Assembly (NCBI GenBank): GCA_002633025.1
Contig: NMRB01000004.1
Span: forward strand, 848,561 to 912,560
DNA length: 64,000 nucleotides
Source of the DNA: Notospermus geniculatus
Lineage: Eukaryota > Nemertea > Pilidiophora > Heteronemertea > Lineidae
Direction: 5' to 3'
The notes below the pieces were generated by a model, which did not search any database, was not told the DNA's origin, and saw only the letters and a program-made list of their open reading frames with translations. This document shows, piece after piece, positions 24,101 through 36,600 of this stretch. The position numbers and the translations under genes are program-made. Each line of letters opens with the position of its first letter. Position 1 is the first letter of the stretch.

Positions 24101-27100
24101 GCTGGAGGAACAGGTCAGGAAGTTAGAGTCAGAAAAAGGTTCCAATGACCTTCACCAGGATAATCAGAGGTTAAGGGTCGAGAATATCAAGTTGGAGGAC
24201 GAAGTGAAATCGAAGGAGAATCAGTTGAAAGGAAAGACGGATGAGTTGGCGAAATTGGAAAAAGAGTTTAAGACAGTTGATGATGAGAATACTCTTCTGC
24301 GGCAGAAATTCTATGAGAAAAGTCAATCGGAAAAGACAGACGTCCCGAGACTCAAGGTTCAGATCAAAGCTAAGGAATACGAGGTCACTCAACTGAAGGA
24401 ACAGCTCGCCGAGTCAGAGAAAAAGGTGGAGGAATTGCAGAAGGAGTTGGATCAGGTGAAGGACGAGCCTATCATTAAAGTGGAGGCTGACTCCCAGCTT
24501 CAGGCTGCACCAGGGTGAGTGTCTGCATGGTTTGTTTTGCTTTGGTTGGTGTTGGTGTTGTGTTTCATCAGCTGTCCTATGAGTCATCATACAAACAGCA
24601 GCGTACATTGTCTGCTGAAAGCTTTGAATCCTGCATGCCTGAAGAACGTAGTTCAGCATTATTCTGCAAGATGGCTCTGCATGCAGCCTTCAACGAGTCA
24701 TTAGATCTGCATGCCCATCATCCTGCCATCATTTCGTCAAAGATAAGTTGTGTCCCCGTCCTGTGAAGTGTGAAGCAAAGTCGCATGTTCACTTTCGTAA
24801 ATGTTTTGTTTCATTCATCATGAGGAAAAACCAATTCATTGTCCGTCAAACTGTGCTCACTTTATCGTCTTCCAGATCTAAACCCTTAAAAACAATCTGG
24901 CAAAACTTCTGATGTGCATGCCATCTCGTCCGTTAAGTACTCTTTTTGACAATAGGTGGTGCTGTTATCAGATTAGTGGTGCTTCTTCACACTGGATAAT
25001 GTTTGTGGATTCTCTAAAACTGCTTCATGCTGGAGTAACTGACTTTGAGTTCTTGAAGTGACTAAATGTAACTCTAAAATCTGCACTTTACAACACTTCT
25101 CAATCTTTAGATCACCGTTTAGCGTACAATTCATGAAATGAAATCAGCATTGTTTAGGAAATAACGAGACAGGACAAGGATTTGTAACTCAGGAATGTAG
25201 CTATGTTTCAGACATATTTTTTTCAATAAATGGCACTCACTTGCCAAAATCTTGGAGTCTTATTCAAATTCAGGCCGTGATATAATTTGTTGATCAAGGT
25301 CAACCCCGCTTCAGCCACTCTGGGTCCATGAATTGTGTCTATGTCTGATTTCTCAAAGCTGGTAGACAAAATCTCCCCTAAAATCCATCCCACTGTGGCA
25401 ACACCAACTGAGGTCAGTCTACCTTTAATAAACCTACCCTAATTATCAGCATGTCAGTCAATACTAGCGAACAATATCGCACTTCACAAGCCGGCCACCA
25501 TTGTGAGAGAATTTGTGCAGTTCTGTCAAGATGTTCGAGGAAAGGTGGCACTGGTGTAGAAGCGGGCTGCCTCTGGGAAACGATCGGAAAGCATGGAGGG
25601 GAAGTAAATCCATCAGAGACTAGTAATTAAAAAAATGGAACCAAATTTCTTTGAAAGGTTGACAGCGAATGCTACGACCTTGAAAGGGTCGGGAATTAAG
25701 GTCAAAATCAGGTAGGATATGACTGCGATTTCATACCAGTTTTTAAGTCAACTTGATACATTGCTTTACCTGTCGTTATGGAATGTTATTGACCACCTCG
25801 CTGTCCGTCATTACTTACTATATGTGTGTCGGGTATATCAACTTAAGTCTTTCATGAAATGTGTTAGAATTCTGGTTGTTGTCTTTAGTCATTTGTGTAT
25901 ACCAGAAAGGATTTGATATCAGATTATCTTAGCTGGTATCCATTTGTTGGTAACCTGATCTTCAATGCCAATGTTGCTTTCAAGAGAGTGTGATGATCAT
26001 GATGTCATTCAGAGATCTGAAATTTTTAAGAACTTTTAGCCAATGGTAAAAGGCACTGTAATCAGCAGGGGCATGGTTGATTAAATTCAAAGCTATAATC
26101 CATGCCACAAAGCTATTACCTCAACTGACCACACCCCACTTTTCATAAGTGATGTTAATGCCTTTTACCATTGGAAGGAAGACATCTGTCAAAATGAATT
26201 CATATCACAAGCAACGCTATTGAATCAGTTCAAACCTTACTTCATTCCACTTTGGTTATGATAACTGCACTAACAGCATGCATTTACTCCTTAAGCACAT
26301 TGAGAGTGAAAATTCCTATCCCTAAAACCTTAAACGAACCCCATTGACACAATTCCCACATTTAGAAATGCTATTTTGAGTACCTTATTGCTATTTTTTG
26401 TGTCAATGCTGGGATAGGAAGTTACCCCTATAAAAAGAAGCATGGAACAATGTGGTGTTCTTGTTAAGGGAAACTGAGAGGATAGATTGCAAACATTTGA
26501 AACTCCTTCATTTCTGGACTTGAAAACGAGGTAAGAGAGATCAGATTCTATAGGCCTACTTGATGAAGATATCGGATCCCAAATGATACTGGAACTATTC
26601 TCAAACGCATGAAGTGCCCAATGGTTTGATGTCTTAAGGCTCGTCTACACGATCATACATTTGTTCAAAACATCATCATACATTTGTATGATGATGTCCA
26701 AGCTTGTTTGTCGATTTCTGTCTTGTGACAATGCAGCTAAAATTTTGAACATCGTCAAACATTGTTCAAAACAGCATCATGACTTGTATGATGATGTTCA
26801 AGTTTGTTGTGGATTTCGATCTACAGTCCAACATTCATGGACATTGTATGATGAAGTATGATGGAGAAAGGATAATGTTGGATGATGTTCAAGTTTGTTG
26901 GGAAAACCGTCCACACGATCATACATTTGTGCCTGAACATCATCACACATTTTTTTGGGGATGTTTTGCATTGGCAAGATGAAACATGCAGCTAAAAATT
27001 TGAACATCATCATACATGTTCAGGTTTGTTGGAAAAACAGTCCACACGATCATACATTTGTCCATGAACATCATCACACAAATTTGAACATCATCATACA

Positions 27101-27626
27101 TGTTGGTTGCTGTTCAAGTTTGTTGGGAAAACAGCCTACACAATCAAATATCTGTCCATGAACATCATCATACAAATGTATGAGGATGTTTTGAACAAAT
27201 GTATGATCGTGTGGACAGGCCTTTAGGCAGCCACCAGATTTGAAAGGTATCCCTACTAATACACCATACACCTGGCGTATTTTCTGATAGGTCTCAAACC
27301 ATATCACTGTACTGGTATAACTGATGGCAACAGACCATCAACATTGTTTGTTGAAGGAGACACTTAGTATTGACTTTCTGTCCAAATTGACCTCTTCCGT
27401 GAAGATGGCCCTTGAGCTTATGGATTTCTTGGTCATATTGTCCAAGTAAAGACGGTATAATTGGGCAACACTCGAAATTTGTGAATAGTCGGCAAACATG
27501 TTTGACACCATTGGGTTGAATTATTGGCACCAGGAATGTCAGGTACAAATGGATGGTAGGCCTATTTGTTGAGGAAACTGTCAGTCATGATGAAATCAAG
27601 AAGAGCCAATAGGCTCACGACACCAA

Positions 27627-27694
<68 letters not shown>

Positions 27695-30600
27695 ATTTGT
27701 ATCAAAATTGAATTTGACATTTTGAGAGCTACTAGTAAGTGTCAGATATGGCATCATTTGCTCTAAAGGCAAATGTTGGCAAATCTAATGGACAGCAGGA
27801 GAAAACCAGAGTGTCTGGTGAAAACCTGGGCTGTCAAAGAGAGTCGCCCTGGCTGTCACATGGGGCGTATTCGAATCCTCCGTTCTTGACCACACTCGTG
27901 CTGACCCAATTCATGTAGTTGCTGACTCAACTCGAGAAAGGTAGTCTCGAACGCTGAGAACACAACTTGAGTCGGGCCAAGAACATGTTCTTCTTACTCT
28001 ACCACTCAGCGGAGGGTTGAGAAGAACATGTTGTTGACCCGACACGGGTTGGGTTCTCGGCGTTCGAGACTGTCGTTCTCGAGTTGAGTCAACAACTACA
28101 TGAACTGGGCCAGCACGAGTGTGGTCAAGAACGGGGATTTGAATACGCCCATGAAGAGCGAGTCTGACTGGGGATGAAACCTGGGATCTCAGAGGTGACA
28201 GGCCCTATGTCCCATCACTGTGCCACTCTGAAAGCCCAACTGGTCTAAGTATGCATAATTATTGACAAAAGTGGTAAGTCTGATGGTTTTTCTAGCGTGA
28301 CGACTCAGTATAAGAGGGTTTTTTATGTGACAGAATTAACCCAATGGGTTAAACAACGTGCAATTATTCATTACAAGTCAAAGGTAGAGGCAAGCATGCA
28401 TAGAAAATCAACTCGTAAACTTACTGTGCAGCTAAGCGAAACCTATTATTCTTGTGCCATGAAACTTTTATGGAATGCCATCAGTTATAGCGGCATCGAT
28501 AATTAATTAACGGGAGAACTCACAATGGGATCCCGCGGTTCGAAAGCAGAATGGTACACATGCAACAAGATTGTGCAAAGGCAAGATAAACTCGACATCA
28601 ATTTTGNAGCTATCGACCAAGCCAAGAATATCATCCTGGCACAGAAATAGATGTTGTATTGGGACAGGTGAAAGTACACGCATTGGTCATCAAATGATCA
28701 AATGATTCTTGGTTGAATGATGAAGCTCGATTCCACAAGTGGTCTTTTCAATACCCTTATCAATGTGTGGACTGTAGCAGAACAAGCGAGCAGAACTTGG
28801 CAGTATTGAGGGAGACTACATGCAAATGGTAGCATGCCTACTGTAGGCAATTGCAAAAGATTTAGTCAGTTCATATTCCTTGTCCCCTGCAGGCAAATTT
28901 GTGCCTGTGTTTTGACACAAATTAACTTCATGGCACACAGATTTTCAAAAACGTTTCGCTCTGTATTGCCATCTGCTGTCTTGGAATGTTTATTTCTTTC
29001 TCAAAGCTGTTACTGTATCTTCTCATCAAGATACATTCATGACATGTATAGGCCTACTTTTGACCAAAAAACCTTAAGAATGCTGAAATTATTGACCTGG
29101 ATGAAATACAATAGAAAATGGGAGATGTTTGTCTGTGAGTCAATTGAAGGAATTCTCCTGAATGATATTTTCATTGACTTACATACAGTGTACTGTATAT
29201 TTTTTGTAAGAGAAGAGAAGTGGGTAGTACTCAACAAACTCCTTCTTTTGTGGGCTTTAAGTATCAGCCAACATTGGAAATAATACCAAATTCTTGACAT
29301 CATTGCATTCAGCAAAGGCACTTTCATTTTAACAACAAATCCTCCCATCTAAGTAAAAGTCCACTCTCTGAAGGAATGACAGTACATGTCTTTACATTAA
29401 ATGATCAAAATCCTTCAAGATTTTGTTTACAAATGTCTACAGAACTCATACCTGGAGTTTACTCTGCTTATCTTTTGGTAGATAGGCCTAGCACTCGTAG
29501 CCTATGCAGGCTGACATCTGAACACACAAGTATGACTAACTAATGAGCATCCTTTGATCTAATTGGCTACATCGTTTCATCAAAGGTGCTGTTGTCACAA
29601 TTAAACAGTACTATCAGTTTTGTCCAAAAACTGTAATGCAGCAACCTGTAATTAACAGTTTCTCCTCAATCATCTCACTAATTAGCAATTACGTAATTAG
29701 AAGTAGGTGACAGTTGCTGCTGGGAGGAATTATACTGACAGTGTTTCCTCCAAGGTTGCTGTTACAAACTTGAAAGGGCAGCTTGGTCTAAACTTGGAGG
29801 AATTATACTGACAATTCCTCCAAGGTCTAAACTATTTCTTGAAAGAAAAGCATAAGTCCTTCATTCCACCATCCATAGTCATTTAGCTTTCTGATGGGAT
29901 GTGTGAGGGATGATCTTACAATTCGTCAATTTCTGCTAATATGTTATGGCAGCTGTAAATTTCATTGGATTATCAGTGATCGACTTGTATCGGAGAGAGA
30001 GAAGGTTTGTTTTGTTGACATTTTCTTTCTTTCTTGAAACCTTACATTGCTGGTGCTATCCTAGTGGCAGGGTTTTTTACCAGCAGTCAAGAGGAAGCGG
30101 GCTTGAATCCCACACTCTATTCAGTCAGTCACAGATGGTCTTGAAAAGGTGGATGGTTGGATCCTAAACACCTTTTCTGTCAGCCTCATACCGGTACCTT
30201 GACATCTTGACAAGGAAATACCATTTTTTCAACACAAATGAAAATGGAACATTTCCAGCCCTTGATATATTCACTAATCCTCTCGGTTTTCATTATAATA
30301 TCTATTAATAATATTATTTGCATTCACGTGCAGTTTGTTTATATTCAATACATAGGAATTTCTCTATTTCTCACACCTGAAAGCCAGAGAATTCCAATAG
30401 GATTATGATATATGAATGACTGTTGTTCCTGGCTATAGTCCAGGTCCGTTGATTTGATATCATGTGTACCCAGGCGTGGAAAGGACAACAGTATATGGTA
30501 TATATACCATGCTAGGCATATATAGCATGTCTAGCCCAATATTGTGTTGAATGTGACGGCTCTAAGTGACACAGTTGGATCCGGTTATCCAAATCATGGT

Positions 30601-33600
30601 GACTTAGCGGACACTTCAGGTCATCCTGACTTAATTGGCATGTGAAACTTTGTGGATTAATTACCGATATTATGGATACAGAGAGTGTGGAGGCAAGAGG
30701 GTAGGTTTTAGATCAACAGACTCCTAGTAATAAGATTGAATTGAATTGATTCTTATCCAAGTCCCACTGCCAAGCGATAAATCGGATCAAATCATTTGAA
30801 AAGTGTCATGACTTTCATCCGTCCAAAAGGATGGACAACAATAATATCAAAGTCTGCATATAGGCCTACACCATCTAGACCTCGATGGGGCATTGGCTGT
30901 GTTGGTTGTCCATCGTGGTCCAGATGGAGATCACAGTAAGTTCATAACTTCAGTCTTGGTAAATTTCCTTCATGAGGGATTGCCATTGGAGACTCATTCT
31001 GATGTGTGTAATCAGTGGTTCAGTCGTTCACTCCATTCATAGGGACTGAATGCTAAGAACCAGTGCAATTACCTCAGGATGACAAAGACATAAAAGAAGA
31101 TGCAGAGAGTCCCTGACAAACAGTTTGGAGTCAAGTCCGTCCCTGTAAGAGAGGTTTTAAAGTCGATTATACTAAAGTACTGTTTGTGTTGAGATGTGGA
31201 ATGTCACCCTGGCCTTATTTTAAGGGGGTCAGTGCATGACATCTTTATCTGGTTTTGTTTAGGAGAAGTATACAACATATATTTGTTATCATGATTGAAT
31301 GTAAAATATATAAGACAACTCTATTGTTAGAAGTGCATGTAATTTCAAAGGATAGCCATCTTGTTTCACAAATATGTTGTCTGTTGTTTGCTGAGTTTAC
31401 TTTCTGATCCACCACCAACACTTGGAAAATGTTCAAAGCTTTCAATAGGAGATTTTCACAAGGGTTGGTCTACTTTAATTGGACAAGAATTTCCATTCCA
31501 GGGTTTCTTTGCTTTCCTTTCCAAAGCGCTTGACCTTTTCAGTACCTTGCAGATGCTGACCTTGTACAGGTCATTTATCGACCTTCACCATTGTTCACCA
31601 GTCAGTTCATTCATTCAGCTGGAAAATGCTAAGGTGTATTCTGTTTATCTTCATTTATTCTGAGGATTTCCCCAATTTTGTATCATTTTAGGATGACCCC
31701 TGATCAGTTGTCCGACCATGACAAGACTGGCCTTGAGAAGAAGATTGCTGACCTTGCGGAAGCTGAGACGACCTTGAAAAGTCGTGTATCTGACCTTGAG
31801 ACCTCAGAGAAGGTGCTGAAGGACAACATCCAGGATTTGCTCAATCAACTCAAAGAACGGGACGAGGAGAACAGCCATGTCAAAGAAAAAGTAAGAAATA
31901 ATTCATCAGATTAACCCTTTGAGGACTGAAAGAATTTTCTTCATATTTTATCAATGTTTCAGTCCTCATTGGGATAAACCGAAGCTTTGAACAAATTGTC
32001 ATTGTAATTGATGCCTTTTCCAATTTTAAGAACCATTTTTTGCCATATCGATTGGAAATCATTTTTTTCTACCTTCAACTTTCTCCCCATTTTGCAAAAC
32101 GTTTTTCGAACTTTCAATGAAATATTTTGGTAAAGGGTTATCTGGTTTGTCAAAATATTTGCATTTTTTTCAAAGGCATGGATTTAGTGTAGGTAGCAGG
32201 ACATTTTAGAGTGAGTAAGTCAATTTTTTTTCTTGAACATGTCTCAGTTTTATAGGGAAAACTTCCAGTTTTGGTGGCTCACCACACCGCCAATGGAGTA
32301 GTTTTGCAGGTTCCAGCTTCACTTCCGTGCATCTTTCATTCAAATTCAATCAATTGTCCTCCTTTCCAATCTCATGTTTGTTTTTCTTCTAGGCTGATCA
32401 GGAAAAAGCTGAGCTGGAAGCAGAGACAGAGGAGCTGCAGGACATGATCAACCAGCTGAAAGAAAATGAGAAGACCCTGAGGAAGAGGATGGACGAACTT
32501 GAGCAAGATGCGGATGAAAGTGAGGTCAAACTGAAGGAGGAGATCCAGGCGCTCAGTGACAAGTGCCAGAGCCTTGAGATGAAGAATATTGACCTCACAG
32601 AGCTTGTCTCACTGTCAGAATTTGAGAAGGATAAACTACGTGGCCAGACTCGGGATCTGGAGAACCAGAACAAGGAGTTGTTGGAGGAGCGAGAGAAACT
32701 GCGGGAGCAAATTGAAGACACGAAAGAGCAGGGGTATGAAAAGATTGGCAAGATGCAGGAAGAGTTGGACCATTATCGTTCTAATGAGCAGAAACTGAGT
32801 GAGTCGTTAGTAGAGGCTGAACAGACAGAGGATATGTTACGTGAGCAATTGAAGCGTCACGAGGGGCCGAACTCGGAGATGCAGAAATTGGATGGTCTGA
32901 GGAAACAGCTGGAAGAGCTGGAGGTGGAGAACACACAGCTGCATGAAAAGGTGGACGATCTTCAGGCACAGCTGCGTGCTGCTGCTGAGTTTCTTGATGA
33001 GACAGAAGCCAAGTATCAGGAGGAGATCAAGGACCTGGAGGAAGAGATCGTGGATCATCAGAAGCATAAAGAGGCCCAGGATGAGAAGTTGGACCAACTG
33101 GAACAGAATGAGACAGACCTTCATGAGCAACTGATGGCCGAGCAAGCCAAGGCTGAGGAGGTGAAAGCAGAGCTTTCCAAAGTCAAAGCAGAGAAAGACG
33201 ACCTGGACAAACGGTTGCAGGCAAAGGAAGCAGAGTTGGCAAAGTTGCTTGAGGAAGTGAAACAGTTAGAAGAGGTGTTGCAAGAAAAGGAAAGCGAGTT
33301 GGCCAGGGCTGTTGATGAGATGGAGATCCTGGACCAGGCTTTGAAGGATAAGGATGATGTTCTGATGAAAGAGAGAGAAGAGAAGGATGATTTGAATGAG
33401 GCTGTGAGGGCTAAGGATGAGGAAATGTCCAAGTTGAAGGAGGATAAGGAGACTTTGAACCAGGCTCTCAAGGACAAAGAAGTTAAATTGCAAGAAATGG
33501 AGGAGGAAAATTCACAAAATCTGAAGGCTGTGGAAAAAGCGCATGAACAGGCCATTGCAGATTTTCAGGCAAAGTTTGACAGGAAAGAGGCAGAGTTGGA

Positions 33601-36600
33601 GAGGAGTCAGGAATCAGTCAAAGAGTTGGAAGATCTGTTACAAAGACAAGGTGCTGAAGGTGACAGTAATCTGAAGGTGGTGATGGAGCTGAGAGAGGAA
33701 TGTGAGAGTAAGCAGAATGCGGTGCTAGAGCTCGATGACAAGCTGCGTGAGGTTGAGAGTGACCTTGCAAAGGTCAAAGGTGAGAACGACGAGAAGGAGA
33801 AACTGATTCAAGATTTTGAAGCACGGCTTGCTCTGGAGCGTGAGGAACGAGAGAAGAAGGAAGAAAGAGTGAAAGAGTTGGAGGAGTCCCTTGAACAAGA
33901 AGTGAAAGAAGGTGCAGTGTATCAAGACAAACTCAACAACTTGGAACAGGCCATGAAGACAAAGGAAACAGAGTTGTCGGAGAAGTTCAAATCATTAGAA
34001 GACAATGTATCCGAGGCTGTTGATAAGTGTGCCAAAAATGAAGAGACAATTTCTGAATTGGAACAGAAGTCAACCAACTTGAAGAACCAGTTGTTAGATT
34101 CTGAAAGGTTCAATGAAGACTTGAAAGATGAGAATGAATCTTTGAACAAACATATCAGTGAATTGAAAGACCAATTGGATGAGAAAACAGAAGAGTTGAT
34201 GCATCTGGAAGAAGAGTTCAATGCCGAGAAGGAGGAGGATAAGGCCAAAAGGAAGGATCTGCAGGACAGGATCAATGTGCTACGAAATTCTGAAGAGAAG
34301 TTGCTTGAACGGATTATGCAGTTGGAGAGGAATGAGAAGGAATTACGAGACGAGTTAGAATCTGATGAGTCTCTTGCCGAGGAAACACAATCAAAAATTG
34401 ACAATCTAGAATCAGGTGTAGCAAATTTGAAACTTGAATTGAAGGAGAAAGAGCAGCAGATCAAGGAGTCGGAGAAGGAGAATGCGACGTTGAAAACTGA
34501 GATGGAGTCTTTGAATAAACGTCTCAGCATCCTGGATGAGTCTGAAGCCAAGTTGATGGACATGTTGCAAGAATCGGAAGATCGGGAGGCCACTGCACAG
34601 AGGGATCTTGGAAAGTCAGTTGAGGCGATTCATGACTTGGAAGAGAAAGTGGAAAGTATGGAATCTAATGAGAAGGATCTGAAGGACCATATCAATGACC
34701 TTGAACAGATGGTAAATGACATTGAATGTAGTGAGAAGGAACTAAAAGACGAGTTGAACAGTTTGAAGCAATCTCATGATCTTTTGGAAGCAAAGTGTAC
34801 CGACTTGGAAAAGACGGAACAGGATCTGTTGCAGCAGCTTGCGATTGCACAACTTGACAATGCAACAGAAGAGGAGTGTGTGAAAGCTGAAGCTGCTCCA
34901 GTATTCGAGGAGGCAATCACCGTGGACTTTGTCGATGGCGTTCAAAGCGCACCTCGGAAATCGTCACGGAAGAGAGGTTTGACCAAGGCTGAGAAAGACA
35001 ATCTGAGACGGAGTCTTGGTAGGAAGTCGGCTGATGATCTTGTGAATCGTTGCATTGAACTGATGGATCTGCAAGAAGAATTGCAAAGTAGGCTCCATGA
35101 CCTTGAGGATAGCTCCCTTGACCACAGCCGCACTGAATCAGTTGAGCGTGAATTGGACGATTTCAGTCATAAGGAGCAGCGGTACAAGGACACAATAGCT
35201 CGGCTGCAGGCCGAAATCGAACATCTTGCTACTGGTGCTAAATCAGAAAGTAGTGGTGCTGACAGAAAACCTGAGGATTACAAAGACAGGTTAGACTCCC
35301 TCCATTCCCGCCTCGATTCTTTCATCCTGAAATCCGAGCAGGCCCATCGCCATCCTCCGTCCTACATGCCACGGACAACGGACATTAGTGATTTACCGGA
35401 GGATGAACTGATCTCAAAAATACAACAGCTTGAAGTGAACGACATCACGAGTAAACGCAAAATCTGTGAACTAGAGGATTGTATCAAAATCTACAGACAA
35501 GTGGTTGAGACTGTTGCCTTCGCCATGGCAACTGATCTTGAAGGGGTCAACCTTGACCTTGAGAAGAAGGAGCTGATGCAGATTTTGGGTAGAAAGGTGA
35601 GTGTGGTAATTCATTGCATACGGTAGTCCATTTCAGGTGACTAGACAGGAGATGAATGTGCAGGATTGAGTATGCTTATCTTCCCTCAGCACACCATAGC
35701 TGTGCAGCATTTTATGATATTCCTTTAGGCCTGGCTCTTGTGGAGTTTGTTCCCCATTTTCCCATAATTTTGATGGGTGAAGGAGGCCATGGTTTTCTTT
35801 TACATCTCATGGTTTTCGGGATGTTTTATTGACTACATAGTACCCTTGGTTTGTGGGCTTCCTCACTAAATCTTCAAGTTACCCTTGATCAAATCTGATG
35901 ACTATGTAAAGTTATGCTGCAAGTGCAATAAAACATGGTTTTTCAAAACTGTACAGTAACTGTCAACGATATTGAATGCAGCACTAATAGCTTTTAATCT
36001 GGTGATTTCACAGAATCTCACTCTCTCATAGTTGAGAGTCAACCTCTATAGGTTTCATTGCATTCAGTGATTATACTTGCATGTTATTTCCCTTGAGATC
36101 AAGCTGTGGTTGATTCATGTGGCCATTGATGAAGCATGCAGTCGGTTGCCATGGGCTTGTTTATACGTTACTAAGGGTTGAAGTAGGGGATCTTTGTTGG
36201 GTGGAATGAAGCTTGTTACCTCATGCTGCATTTGTTTTTCATATTAACCCCTTGATCTTGGGGAGAAATTCAATCAAAGGAGGCCATTGCAGACCTTGTG
36301 ATGATGTCATTCAGAAATAGCTAATAGAAGCCTATCAGAGTCATCCTGAGGTAATCAGTGGTTCTTGGCACTTGCTCCCATGCCATCATCGCCACCAACA
36401 AACACAGTGGCAAAGGGAGTGACCGTTAAGAACCATTGATAACCTCAAGATGATGAGAGTACCGGTAGATAGGGTATCGGCAAAATGTGACTTTCAAAGA
36501 GCACAGAAAGGGAATTGATCCCTGGATATTGACCCCAGTGATCATGCCAACGTGCCACATGTAGACTCGCACAAACTACCAATCGATTTAGCGCTAGGTT

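Larger units (their letters stand above)
24515..31691. other. 7.2-kb intron rich in mobile elements
   Basis: Holds inverted-repeat elements at 26040, 26637 and 27863, a split SINE, a GAT microsatellite, a small MITE at 30994, and a further SINE-like stretch near 30060-30175 (cttgaatcccac B-box-like). No exon recognised. Confidence 0.65.

Noticed and set aside
27566-27766. Open frame with poly-Asp
   Set aside because: Produced by the GAT microsatellite, with no splice or homology context.
28834-29283. 149-codon open frame in the 7.2-kb intron
   Set aside because: Hydrophobic, Cys/Phe-rich product without domain similarity, splice signals or codon character. Treated as chance.
29728-29830. 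Direct and inverted copies of ggaggaattatactgaca
   Set aside because: A local short duplication that is noticeable but has no defined element borders.
32398-34593. Long open frames on the minus strand opposite the coiled-coil exon
   Set aside because: They are antisense shadows of a Glu/Lys/Leu-rich coding sequence (Ser/Phe/Leu-rich products) with no independent support.
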